A stretch of DNA of 64,000 bases from Roseiarcus sp963767245. Its GTDB lineage: Bacteria; Pseudomonadota; Alphaproteobacteria; Rhizobiales; Beijerinckiaceae. The stretch's first letter is position 1, and each line of letters opens with the position of its first letter. The stretch lies in the NCBI GenBank assembly GCA_963767245.1, contig CAVYDG010000004.1, forward strand, positions 186,001 through 250,000, read 5' to 3'. Made by a program: the position numbers and the translations under genes. The notes below the pieces were generated by a model, which saw only the letters and a program-made list of their open reading frames with translations, had not been told where the DNA came from and searched no databases. Shown here piece by piece: positions 26,183 to 36,366 of the stretch.

Positions 26183-27385
26183 ATGGCCAGCGACACCCCC
26201 GAAGTGGCGGATGTGTTCCGCCGCTACGGCGATGCATATCGACAGCAGCACGGCGCCGCTCTCTCCACCGCGCAGCGTCGCGCTATGACCGCAATCGAGT
26301 TGTGTCGCACAGCAGCGCTTGGCGGTCATGTCGAGCAATGCGACAGCTGCGGGCACGAGCGCATCGCCTATAATTCCTGTCGCGATAGGAATTGCCCGAA
26401 GTGCCAGTCACTCGCCCGCGCGCAGTGGCTCGCTGACCGCGAGGCGGAACTCCTCAACACCCAGTATTTCCATGTTGTCTTCACGGTGCCGGAGGAGATC
26501 GCGGCCATCGCCTTCCAGAACAAGCGCGTCGTCTACGATATCTTGTTCCGCGCCGCGGCCGAGACTCTCCGCACCATCGCTGCTGACCCGGCCCATCTGG
26601 GCGCCGAGATCGGCTTCCTGAGCGTGCTGCATACTTGGGGCCAGAACCTGCTCCATCATCCGCACCTACATTGTCTGGTCCCCGGCGGCGGGATCTCGCC
26701 GGACGGCCAACGATGGATCGCCTGCCGGCCCGGCTTCTTCCTACCGGTCAAAGTTCTGTCTCGCCTGTTCCGCGGGTTGTTTCTGCACTACCTGGACAAG
26801 GCGTTCGCCGCTGGCCGACTGAGCTTTTTCTCCACCCTGCTGCCCCTGCAGGAACGCTCCCCGTTCTTGCAGCATCTGGCCCGCGTGCGGACGGCGGAAT
26901 GGGTGGTCTTCGCCAAGCCGCCGTTTGCCGGTCCTCACCAAGTCCTCAGCTACGTCGGCCGGTACACGCATCGCATCGCCATCTCCAATAGTCGCTTGTT
27001 GGCCATCGACGACGGCAAGGTGCGCTTCCGTTGGAAGGATTATCGCCGCGACAATCGCCACGCGACGATGACGCTGACGGCTGACGAATTCATTCGCCGG
27101 TTCTTGATCCACGTCCTGCCGAGCGGCTTCCAGCGCATCCGCTACTACGGCTTCCTTTGCAATCGTCGCCGACAGGACAAACTGGCGCGTTGTCGTCAGC
27201 TGCTTGGCATGGCCAACGTCGTGCCGGCGGCGGCGTCCGGCACGTCCGGCGATTACCGTGATGTCTATGAAGCCCTCAGCGGCAATTCGCTGCGCCGATG
27301 CCCTTCATGCGATGACGGGCGACTGCTCGTCATCAAGGTTCTACCGCGCCCGAACAACCGCCAGTGGTTCTGCGATACGTCATGA
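26183..27385 (+). CDS. IS91-family rolling-circle transposase
   Basis: 400 residues from MASDTPEVADVFRRYGDAYR. An N-terminal zinc-binding module (CDSCGHERIAYNSCRDRNCP then KCQ) is followed by the HUH motif (HHPHLHCLVPGGG) and the catalytic Tyr region (YVGRYTHRIAISNSRLL). The C-terminus holds CPSCDDGRL and ends at 27385. IS91 elements move by rolling-circle replication and can carry neighbouring DNA. Intact frame. The oriIS and terIS ends were not located. Confidence 0.92.
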   Translation: MASDTPEVADVFRRYGDAYRQQHGAALSTAQRRAMTAIELCRTAALGGHVEQCDSCGHERIAYNSCRDRNCPKCQSLARAQWLADREAELLNTQYFHVVFTVPEEIAAIAFQNKRVVYDILFRAAAETLRTIAADPAHLGAEIGFLSVLHTWGQNLLHHPHLHCLVPGGGISPDGQRWIACRPGFFLPVKVLSRLFRGLFLHYLDKAFAAGRLSFFSTLLPLQERSPFLQHLARVRTAEWVVFAKPPFAGPHQVLSYVGRYTHRIAISNSRLLAIDDGKVRFRWKDYRRDNRHATMTLTADEFIRRFLIHVLPSGFQRIRYYGFLCNRRRQDKLARCRQLLGMANVVPAAASGTSGDYRDVYEALSGNSLRRCPSCDDGRLLVIKVLPRPNNRQWFCDTS

Positions 27386-28108
27386 CCGCCAGCGCCGACA
27401 TGTCCGGCTCTCTGAACCAGCTCCGCCGCGCAGAGTTGACGGCGACCTGTCGCCTCGCGGTCTCGCCCTACCTCTGGCGGTCGTCGCACGTGGCGCCAAT
27501 CCGATGCTCGGCGAGGATTTCAGACCTGTCGCCTGGAAATTTCGTCCACCGCCAAGCCTCACAGGCAGATCTTTGCGCGCCGGAAAGAGTGGCGACGGCT
27601 TTCAACGCCCATAGACTCAGCTCGGTGCCGGCGGCTTAGTCCAATTCGTCTTTGCCTCACCGGCGCGGCCCCGACCAGTTTGAGCTCCTCGACGCCTTCG
27701 TGCGCCGCGCCGCCAAGCCAAAGACGCTCTCAATTATCATATTTCATTCTTAGACGCGCTTGTTGGCGGAAGGCGGAACCCGATCAGCGCCACGTCTTTG
27801 TCAGCCTCGGCGATCTCTATCCTGCTCACTCGGCGACACCAGTTCCCCGCAGAGCGGAGAGATCGTGGATCGTTCGACCATAAATCCGGCGATTCCATCT
27901 GGGTCGAGGAGCGGGCCGATATCAGCCCCTTCAAAAATCCGTGGCGTTCAGAGGTTCTGCAGACGCAGGAGCGGCGAATAGTGCGCGTGACCGCTATCTC
28001 GGCACGCGCCTGCGTAACGTGGCAGCGACGTGCCGACCCGCGTTCGTTCAATTCGCGTTTGTGTTCCCGAGCGGAAGCCGAATAGTCGCGCGCTGAAGCG
28101 GCCCCAGC
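27386..28108. other. stretch without a recognisable gene
   Basis: 720 bases downstream of the IS91 transposase. It should include the element end. Short frames (for example 27798-28085, + strand) show no known motif. Confidence 0.4.
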
Positions 28109-28750
28109 TCAGCTCAGCTTCGGCGTCAGGTCCGGATCGCCCTTGGCCATGGCGCGGCGATATGCGGGCCGCTCACCGATGCGTTGCAGGTAGGCTAGGA
28201 TGTTTGGATGAGGCGCGAGATCGATCGGCTGGAAGAGGCGCATCGTGGTGAGCGAGAACACGCTCATAATGTCGGCCGCCGTGAACTCCCCGCCCGCGAG
28301 GTATGGGGCCTCGCCGAGCCGTGCCTCCACATGCGCCATCACCCGGTCGAGCCGACCCTGTACCGACGCCTGCACCGGATGATCCGCGGGCAGTCTCACG
28401 CGGCACATCATCAGTAGACGTCCCATCGCCGGTTGCAAGCTGCCATTCGAAAAATGGAACCAATAGAGGAAGGCCGCGTAGTCCGGATGCGCGGGGCCGA
28501 GCTTGAGGCGACCACCGCCATGCTTCACGATGATGTATTCGACGATCGCGGCCAACTCGGCCAGCAACAGATCGCCGTCCTCGATCAGGGGCGCCGCGCC
28601 TAGAGGATGCAGCGCCTTGAGTTCCGGCGGCGAGAGGATTGTGACAGGGTCGCGGGTGTAGTGCCGAATTTCGTAGGGAAGACCCAGCTCTTCGCACAGC
28701 CAGGCGATGCGCTCGGATTGGGAATGGCCGAGGTGGTGGATAGTGAGCAT
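28109..28750 (-). CDS. glutathione S-transferase family protein
   Basis: 213 residues from MLTIHHLGHSQSERIAWLCE. N-terminal thioredoxin-like domain (catalytic-type Ser in HSQSERIAW; HPLGAAPLIEDGDLLLAELA with the cis-Pro and the glutathione-binding Glu/Leu-Ala) and C-terminal helical domain (ARLGEAPYLAGGEFTAADIM, FSLTTMRLF). Cytosolic; the substrate is unknown. Full length. The ribosome site is poor, and a start a few codons upstream is possible. Confidence 0.85.
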   Translation of the reverse strand: MLTIHHLGHSQSERIAWLCEELGLPYEIRHYTRDPVTILSPPELKALHPLGAAPLIEDGDLLLAELAAIVEYIIVKHGGGRLKLGPAHPDYAAFLYWFHFSNGSLQPAMGRLLMMCRVRLPADHPVQASVQGRLDRVMAHVEARLGEAPYLAGGEFTAADIMSVFSLTTMRLFQPIDLAPHPNILAYLQRIGERPAYRRAMAKGDPDLTPKLS

Positions 28751-29111
28751 GGGAATTGCACAAGAGTTAAGGACCATCAACTGTGCCAGACTGCCCCCCG
28801 CCCATCCAGCCTTTTCCAATCCAGTTCAGCGCGTCGCGTTTGAGGGCGCGCCTGGACGGCTGAGCGCGGCTGGCGATTACTGCAGAGCATTAAGAAAGCC
28901 GACCCCGGCCCCATGGTCACATCAGCGGCCTGATCGCTGTCCGGCCCGAGGGGCCCACTCCACTCAGGGGTCAACATTTGAAGCCGAAAGACGGTGGATG
29001 TAAACTCGTCACCTTCGCGGCTGGGCGTCTTGAGCCCAGAACCGGATAGTGGATTTGTCCCAATGTACACCATCAACGTCGTTACGCCAGGGACGGCCGG
29101 TGTCCGCATGC
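28751..29111. other. region between the transferase and otnI
   Basis: A reverse frame covers most of it (29142-28777), but it overlaps the end of otnI and has no recognisable domain. Treated as non-coding. Confidence 0.4.
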
Positions 29112-29894
29112 TCAAAGCTTGACTTGTAAATTGTTTGTCCATTTCAACCCAGCCTCGGTACTGCTACGCGGTTTGTACTCGCACCCGATGTAACCGTCGT
29201 AGCCGAAACGTTCGAGCGCATTGAACACTGCGCGATAGTTGAGCTCGCCCTCGTCTGGCTCCGCGCGGGTTGGCACAGCGGCGGTCTGGACGTGCCCAAT
29301 CAAGGGCATAAACCGTTCAAGCTTTACCAGAACATCGCCTTCGCCAACGCCGACATGATAGCAGTCGAACATCAGCCGGATGTTTGAGCGTCCAGTTTCG
29401 CTAAGGATCGCGACACCCTCACCGATGGTTGAGTAAAAATAGCCAGGCGCGTCGCCTGGATTTAGCGGCTCGAGAAGGAGCGTCACCCCATATGGTGCTG
29501 CCTTTCTAGAGGCTTCTTGCAAGTTTTCTAGGAATACCGACCGCGCGACGTCTCGCGCGCCGGGCTCCATTTTTCCCGCCATGCAATGGATCGCATTGCC
29601 CCCTCCCTCCGCGCAGTAGCGCAATGACTGATCGAAGGAGGCTTGGAAATCCGCCTGACGTCCGGGAAGGGCGCCTAGCCCGAGCTCGCCTTTCGAGGCG
29701 TTACCTCGCGAGGTGTTGACGCCGAGGAGCTTTAGTCCATTTGCCTCGCATTTCGCGCGCACCTCATGAGCGGGCGTGTCATAGGGCCAATGCAGCTCTA
29801 TCGCTTTGAAGCCCGCTTTAGCCGCGGCGTCGACACGATCTGGCAAGGGTATTTCCGGCCAGAGAAATCCGAGATTGGCGGAGAAGCGTAGCAA
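29112..29894 (-). CDS. otnI: hydroxypyruvate / 2-oxo-tetronate isomerase
   Basis: 260 residues, full length for the Hyi/OtnI TIM-barrel family. Typical blocks: FSANLGFLWPEIPLPDRVDA, AIELHWPYDTP, LLGVNTSRGN, the metal Glu in VTLLLEPLNP, LMFDCYHVGVGEGD, GHVQTAAVPTR and GYIGCEYKP with the second Glu. The enzyme isomerises 2-oxo-tetronate to 3-oxo-tetronate, or hydroxypyruvate to tartronate semialdehyde. A piece of otnC lies just upstream, which favours OtnI over Hyi. The kinase and dehydrogenase of the pathway are absent, so the route is incomplete here. Confidence 0.8.
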   Translation of the reverse strand: MLRFSANLGFLWPEIPLPDRVDAAAKAGFKAIELHWPYDTPAHEVRAKCEANGLKLLGVNTSRGNASKGELGLGALPGRQADFQASFDQSLRYCAEGGGNAIHCMAGKMEPGARDVARSVFLENLQEASRKAAPYGVTLLLEPLNPGDAPGYFYSTIGEGVAILSETGRSNIRLMFDCYHVGVGEGDVLVKLERFMPLIGHVQTAAVPTRAEPDEGELNYRAVFNALERFGYDGYIGCEYKPRSSTEAGLKWTNNLQVKL

Positions 29895-29952
29895 TTTATC
29901 GCACCGTGAATACCCTACGAGCTTCCGAAGCAGGAGTTGCCAAAGGTGCCAT

Positions 29953-30177
29953 TCACTTCAAGGAGAATTTGGAATTGAGGGCCGCGATTTTCTCGGCGCC
30001 GAGACGTCGGACCGGTAACGACCGCGTGAGAATCACGAGCTTCGCCGTTTCTTCCAGCACCGCGGCGGTGAATACGGCGCTATCAAGCGATAGTCCAGTC
30101 ACTACCGGCCCATGATTGGCGAGAAGCAGGGCGGTGTCCGCGATTTCGGGCGCTGTGACGTCTGGGACTCGCCTCAC
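29953..30177 (-). pseudogene. otnC: class II aldolase (OtnC-like), C-terminal fragment
   Basis: About 70 residues with LLLANHGPVVTGLSLDSAVF then LEETAKLVILTR, the conserved C-terminal part of 3-oxo-tetronate 4-phosphate decarboxylase and related class II aldolases (last metal His in NHGPVV). The N-terminal two thirds with the other metal ligands are gone. It ends 58 bases before otnI, as in an otn operon. Confidence 0.7.
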
Positions 30178-30235
30178 CGCCCGTCATCTCGAGCGTGATG
30201 GTCGCGGCGCATTGAAGTTTTGTCGATGTTTCATG

Positions 30236-30521
30236 TTTCAAATGTTTCACTCGCCGTCGCGACCGCGGGAACCTGCTCGCCCCAATAGTCGCTGTTGGCG
30301 AGGCCGCCGTGCAGGAAAATGACCGGCGAGCCGCTGCCATAGATCGCGTAGTGGATCTTGATCCCGTTGGCCTCGGCCTCGCCGCTGCGGTCGGTTGCGA
30401 GCGGCGCCGGTGACGGCGGCAGGGTCTGCCACCGCTCGAGAGCGCCGGCGGGCAGGGCGATCAGAACGAAGAGGGCGGCGAGGACGAAACGGCGCATCGA
30501 GGTGAAGCGGCGGCTATTCAT
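30236..30521 (-). pseudogene. exported alpha/beta hydrolase, N-terminal fragment
   Basis: Start at 30521 or 30497. Signal peptide (MRRFVLAALFVLIALPAGAL), then NGIKIHYAIYGSGSPVIFLH and GGLANSDYW, the oxyanion HG motif of alpha/beta hydrolases. The protein stops being homologous after about 85 residues, where it meets the otnC fragment, so catalytic Ser, Asp and His are missing. Confidence 0.65.
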
Positions 30522-30835
30522 TGAGGCTGGTGTTGGCGGGCTTTCTGTGCAGTACACCGCTGCCTACGACGCCCCGAGTTCGGAATGATACCACAGCGCC
30601 AGGAGCACGGCTGCCCTGGCCAATTCGCCGGCGGCCGGTACCGGTCAACACGTAACGACCTCTCACGTCGTCCCACCGCACGAGGTTGCCTCGGACGACG
30701 TTCTCTCGGAGCAGCATCGTCATTGGATCGTGGACATGAGCGGGCGCAACGTCTCCGTGCGCGTCCACGCTTTTCAAAGCTTCAACAAGTCTCTTTTCGA
30801 GTGCGTCGATCGCCATGTGTTTCATATGATACAGG
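30514..30835 (-). CDS. hypothetical protein, about 106 residues
   Basis: The frame from MKHMAIDALEKRLVEALKSV continues DPMTMLLRENVVRGNLVRWD then DVRGRYVLTGTGRRRI. This looks like a genuine small winged-helix-like protein. The C-terminal 30 residues overlap the hydrolase fragment and look random, so the real end may be lost. It is divergent from groESL. Confidence 0.45.
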
Positions 30836-30916
30836 CGGGCCGCTTGTTGCAAGGCTTGGCAACCGCCTGCAGCCTGCAGCGCGCGTAGACCGAGGCGTTT
30901 GGCTGGACGCGAAATT

Positions 30917-30943
30917 TTAGCACTCTCTTGTAACAAGTGCTAG
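30917..30943 (+). promoter_or_regulatory. CIRCE operator of groESL (HrcA site)
   Basis: TTAGCACTC, 9-base spacer, AAGTGCTAG. The left half is perfect and the right half matches 7 of 9 of the consensus GAGTGCTAA. It lies about 90 bp before groES, the normal place for repression of groESL by HrcA. The control region is thus preserved although groES is broken. Confidence 0.85.
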
Positions 30944-31084
30944 CAGCGGTTATCTACTGCCCGCTTGAGACCTGAGCCGAACGCAGGGCGTGTCGCCCGA
31001 GGCCGGCATCGCAGGTCAACCCGGAGCGAAACTCATGAAATTCCGTCCATTGCATGACCGTGTCGTCGTCCGCCGCATCGAGGG

Positions 31085-32537
31085 CTACGGGATTCACACA
31101 AGCGATTTGCCGTGGGCGATTGCATAACCGTCGAGCATGGCGGCGAGGCGACGCCAACCATCGGCCATGGTTTTGGGTCCGGGCGGCTTGTAATAGGCGT
31201 TCCAGCCGCCGAGGCGGGCGGTGATCCATGCGAGCCAAGAGAGGGAGCCGCGCGGGTGTGGGTTCTTCTGCCGCATTGTTTTTCCTTCCAAGGCGCCGCC
31301 GATGGCGGCGGCGGCTTCGACCGCGCTTTCGTCGATCACGTCGGTTGCGGGGCGGGAGCCCGCGTCCCGGGCGTCGGTGAGTTGAAGGATTCGCGCCGCT
31401 GCGACCACGGCGAAGGCAGCGAGGTTGAACAGGCGCCGCGCGCTCTCGACCTGCGTCTCTTCCAGAGCCAAGCCGTCGCGTTTAAGCACGCGGAAGACCT
31501 CTTCGATGCGCCAGCGCAGACGATAGAGGCGAATGATTTCCCGAGCGTCCTCGGCGGTCTCAACCGGCAAGGTCGTCAAAAGCCGCCACATCAGCGGCGT
31601 GGTCCCCAAAGGAACGTCCCTTTCGCGCGCCACAACGACGTTGATCTCGCAGGCTTCGGGATCGCCGGCGGCCTGTCCGGTCTTGGGTCTGGCGATTGTC
31701 GCCTTGCCGAACGAAACGGCCACGCGGGCCGTTCGAACGCGCGCATCCGGCGCGCGCGGCTGGCGTGGGGCGGCCGCCACATCGATCTCGAGCGCCGTCG
31801 GAAAACCGTCGGCTGTGGCAAACAGGAGGCCGCCTCCGGCCAACTTGCGGTCGCCGCGCGCCCGCGTGATGAGATCGACGTCGCCCGGCTTTCGGATGAA
31901 GGCCTGGTAGATGTCATTCTCGCGGTCGCCGACAACAACGATGCTGGCGGCGTCGGCGAGCCGTTGAGCCGCGCTCTGCGCCGCATCGACCCAGCGCACG
32001 GATTCCTTGTCCTTGAGGCTCCGCTTGTGGCGATGCGTCTTCACTTCGCCGAGCGCGCGGGTCCAAATCTTCGCCCCCACTACGCCCAGAAGCGCTTCAT
32101 CGTCGGCGTCGACGGCGACAAGCAAATGAATGAAGAAGCCGAGACTTGTCCCGTCGCCGCCCAGCCCCAGCTTCCGCCCCTTGTCGCGCCCGGCGAAATT
32201 GATCTCGGTCGTGTCCTGCGCCACGACAACGCGCCGACCCCGGCAAGCCTGCGCCGTGCGTTGGGCGGCCTCCTCCGTGATCGCTTGCGGGGTCGCCTGC
32301 TCCGATCCGAGAAAGCGATGGGCCGCTATCTCCCCCGCGCGATCCCGGCCAAACTTGCGAACCACCAGCGCGCCAGAACCGGCGATGTCCTCGAGGATCC
32401 GTTCAAATCGGCGAGAAACTCGAATATCGCCGCAGAAACCATCGCCCATCAACGCCTCCCGAAAACCGAACAGGCGTTGAATCAGAAGCCCAAACCATAT
32501 GCCAGTCGAAAACGACTCGATTGTGTGAACGCCGTAG
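31085..32537 (-). mobile_element. complete IS4-family (IS50/Tn5-like) element inside groES
   Basis: The element is 1453 bp. Ends CTACGGGATTCACACAA and, reverse complemented, CTACGGCGTTCACACAA (16 of 17). Flanked by the 10-bp duplication GCATCGAGGG at 31075-31084 and 32538-32547. One transposase gene fills it, reading against groES. Confidence 0.95.
31094..32449 (-). CDS. IS4-family transposase (Tn5 type)
   Basis: 451 residues from MGDGFCGDIRVSRRFERILE, ribosome site tcgggaggcgttg. First Asp in VVVAQDTTEINF, second in IVVVGDREND, and the Y-(2)-R-(3)-E-(6)-K signature in RLYRLRWRIEEVFRVLK. The C-terminal domain ends LGGWNAYYKPPGPKT as in Tn5-like proteins. The stop lies in the terminal repeat. 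Intact, so it may still be active. It reads opposite to the groESL transcript and could block or redirect it. Confidence 0.93.
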   Translation of the reverse strand: MGDGFCGDIRVSRRFERILEDIAGSGALVVRKFGRDRAGEIAAHRFLGSEQATPQAITEEAAQRTAQACRGRRVVVAQDTTEINFAGRDKGRKLGLGGDGTSLGFFIHLLVAVDADDEALLGVVGAKIWTRALGEVKTHRHKRSLKDKESVRWVDAAQSAAQRLADAASIVVVGDRENDIYQAFIRKPGDVDLITRARGDRKLAGGGLLFATADGFPTALEIDVAAAPRQPRAPDARVRTARVAVSFGKATIARPKTGQAAGDPEACEINVVVARERDVPLGTTPLMWRLLTTLPVETAEDAREIIRLYRLRWRIEEVFRVLKRDGLALEETQVESARRLFNLAAFAVVAAARILQLTDARDAGSRPATDVIDESAVEAAAAIGGALEGKTMRQKNPHPRGSLSWLAWITARLGGWNAYYKPPGPKTMADGWRRLAAMLDGYAIAHGKSLV

Positions 32538-32861
32538 GCATCGAGGGAGAGGACAAGACGAAGGGCGGCATCATCATTCCCGACACAGCCAAGGAAAAGC
32601 CGCAGGAAGGCGAGGTGATTGCCGCAGGGCCCGGGGCCCGGGGCTCGGGACGAGAGCGGAAAGCTGGTTCCGCTTGATCTCAAGGCCGGCGACCGGGTGC
32701 TGTTCGGCAAGTGGTCGGGCACCGAGGTCAAGATCGACGGCGAAGACCTTTTGATCATGAAAGAGTCCGACGTCATGGGCGTCATCGAGGTCGCGCCCGC
32801 TTCGAAGAAAAAGGCGGCCTAAAGCCGCCCATTCCATCACCTCAAACCAGGGAGTGAGACC

Positions 32862-34496
<1,635 letters not shown>

Positions 34497-35018
34497 TCCA
34501 AGAGTTGCTCGCGTGCCGGCCTGAAAAGCCACCGCTCTGAGGCTAGACGACACGAAGCCGCCTAGCCTCTGGCGGTCCATTCGGCTCATCCGTCGAGATG
34601 ACGCTGAAAAACCTCATCCGTCGAGATGACGCTGAAAAACCGCCCCCGACGGCCTCGCCGTTTCGATGCCCATGGGCAGGGCGGCTCGGAAGACGGCTGC
34701 TTGCTCGTCGAAGCCGAGGGGGAGCGATCCAAGAAGCCCTAAAGGAAGCAGCGCCACCAGGAAAATCCGCATGTAGGGTCGACCCCGCCGTCTGCACCTC
34801 CTCTTAATGGTTCATTCCCTGTCGAAGGAAAAGTCTATGAAATCCAAAGTTGGCGCGCGTGTGATGATGTCGGCTAGCTCTCAGCACCTGGAGTTCAATC
34901 GCAGCGGTGGGAGATCTTAGACTATCAGGCCACACGAGATCCTAGCCGCCAGTCTTGAAGCGCCGCGAATGCGGGAAAACGTAACGAAGCGGAACTAGTC
35001 TTACATGAGGAGGCTGTG
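34497..35018. other. region after groEL, no clear gene
   Basis: Contains an 8-bp inverted repeat (gaggctag at 34539, ctagcctc at 34562) without a T run and the 28-bp tandem repeat listed separately. A 27-codon frame (34837-34920, MKSKVGARVMMSASSQHLEF...) has a ribosome-like gaaggaaa, but it is too short to trust. Confidence 0.4.
34585..34640. repeat. 28-bp tandem repeat, two copies
   Basis: ctcatccgtcgagatgacgc tgaaaaac occurs twice head to tail without a change. Recent slip duplication or paired binding site. Confidence 0.8.
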
Positions 35019-36206
35019 ATGACCGACGCAGTGGCGGCGAGTTCCGGAGCTCGAAAGCTGGCTGTCTTCTTGGACGGCACTTGGGATCGCGCTATCGGCA
35101 ATACCAATGTCTGGCGCCTCAAGTCGCTTTGCGCGCCTTCCCCGGATCAGTTGATTTTTTATAACGCGGGGATAGGCACGAGTTTCGGCGACCGGATTCG
35201 GGGTGGCATATTTGGCTATGGCATCGACGACCAGCTTACGCTCTCTTACCAGTGGCTTGTAGAGAATTACCACGACGCCGACGAGCTCTTTATCTTTGGG
35301 TTCAGCCGGGGGGCGTTTGCCGCGCGTAGCCTGTCGGGTCTGATTTCCCGTTGCGGGCTTCTGAAGCTGGGTGCTCCCTTGTCAATCGACCAGCTTTACA
35401 CGCGGTATCGCCGAGGCAACGATGCGCTATCAATCCACGAGCTTTGCGAGCCCGAGAGAGACGCAATTAAATTCACCAATGAGGAGCGCTGGCTAGTCCG
35501 ATACAGCAACCCAATTCCCGTCAAGTTCACTGGCGTGTGGGACACAGTTGGCGCAGTCGCCACCAATAACGCGTTCCACCTCCTCACCGGAGGCGACCAT
35601 AGCTTCCTTGACGTCAATCTCCGCAAGACTGAGCAAAACGTATTTCATGCCCTTGCGGTGGACGAAAACCGCAAGGTGTTCGACGCCACCCTGCTCAGTC
35701 AATATGTTCCTGGGACTGATCCTTCTGTGCCATTCATATCTCCGCGTTCCTTAGAAAGTGTTGAGCAACGGTGGTTTGTTGGATCACATGGCAATGTCGG
35801 CGGCGGCAGCTATGATGATTTGCTTTCCCAGTTGCCGCTGCGTTGGTTGATGTCCAAGGCGGAAAAACACGGACTCGCATTCCGACAACCACTTGATATC
35901 GATCGGGAAGCGGCCGGCGGCGAAATCGACAACTCCTTCAAGGCGTTTATTTCGGGGGCCTACTCCCTATTGCATGCTCGACAACGCTACTGGCGGCCCA
36001 TTGGCCGGATGCCGGAGCCTCGCACTCACACCGTGGTTCATACGATCAACGAAACGATAGACGCGTCGGTATTCGAACGATGGCGGATGGGCAGCGAGTA
36101 CCGTCCGCAGAACCTCGCCGATTGGGCAGCGCGGCACAATGTCAAGATTGAAGACCTCGCCGGTTCACGGTTGGCTGCGGATCCGGCGAAAACTGTCCCA
36201 GACTGA
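35019..36206 (+). CDS. DUF2235 (Tle1-like) alpha/beta hydrolase
   Basis: 395 residues, ribosome site catgaggaggctgtg. KLAVFLDGTWD at the start, FIFGFSRGAFAARSLSGLIS (GxSxG nucleophile elbow), KFTGVWDTVGAV (Asp region) and WFVGSHGNVGGG (His region) are the marks of DUF2235. Members include phospholipase effectors of type VI secretion, but also housekeeping proteins. No vgrG, immunity gene or adaptor is nearby, so an effector role is not supported. Intact and full length. Confidence 0.85.
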   Translation: MTDAVAASSGARKLAVFLDGTWDRAIGNTNVWRLKSLCAPSPDQLIFYNAGIGTSFGDRIRGGIFGYGIDDQLTLSYQWLVENYHDADELFIFGFSRGAFAARSLSGLISRCGLLKLGAPLSIDQLYTRYRRGNDALSIHELCEPERDAIKFTNEERWLVRYSNPIPVKFTGVWDTVGAVATNNAFHLLTGGDHSFLDVNLRKTEQNVFHALAVDENRKVFDATLLSQYVPGTDPSVPFISPRSLESVEQRWFVGSHGNVGGGSYDDLLSQLPLRWLMSKAEKHGLAFRQPLDIDREAAGGEIDNSFKAFISGAYSLLHARQRYWRPIGRMPEPRTHTVVHTINETIDASVFERWRMGSEYRPQNLADWAARHNVKIEDLAGSRLAADPAKTVPD

Positions 36207-36366
36207 CGATCGTCTCTTCTGCGAACGGGCAGCCGATCACCCCGCCTCGTGATTCCCTCGACGCGCTCGTCCGCGCTGAGCGCTGGCGCGGCCTGCGCTT
36301 CACTGAGTTCGAGCTGCGCAGAGTCCCGCCATTGGCGTTGGGGATGCCTCCTGTGGTCGCGCGCCA

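Larger units (their letters stand above)
31035..32822 (+). pseudogene. groES: groES (co-chaperonin) split by an IS4-family element and a 7-bp duplication
   Basis: Codons 1-17 (MKFRPLHDRVVVRRIEG) are at 31035-31084. The next codons (EDKTKGGIIIPDTAKEKPQE) continue at 32548 after the IS. Further on, at 32629-32642, cccgggg is present twice in tandem; removing one copy restores AAGPGARDESGKLVPLD. With both copies the frame shifts by one and no full protein can be made even if the IS left. The C-terminus (VKIDGEDLLIMKESDVMGVI) is otherwise normal. GroES is the lid of the GroEL chamber. This operon is probably a second copy, since loss of the only groES should be lethal. Confidence 0.93.

Noticed and set aside
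28777..29142. 121-residue reverse frame between otnI and the transferase
   Set aside because: It overlaps the otnI end and has no domain and no ribosome site.
31112..32677. 521-residue + strand frame over the IS4 transposase
   Set aside because: The reverse frame has the DDE/YREK signature and lies exactly inside the terminal repeats.
35019..36206. Type VI secretion effector reading of the DUF2235 gene
   Set aside because: No vgrG, paar, adaptor or immunity gene nearby; the domain is also common outside T6SS.
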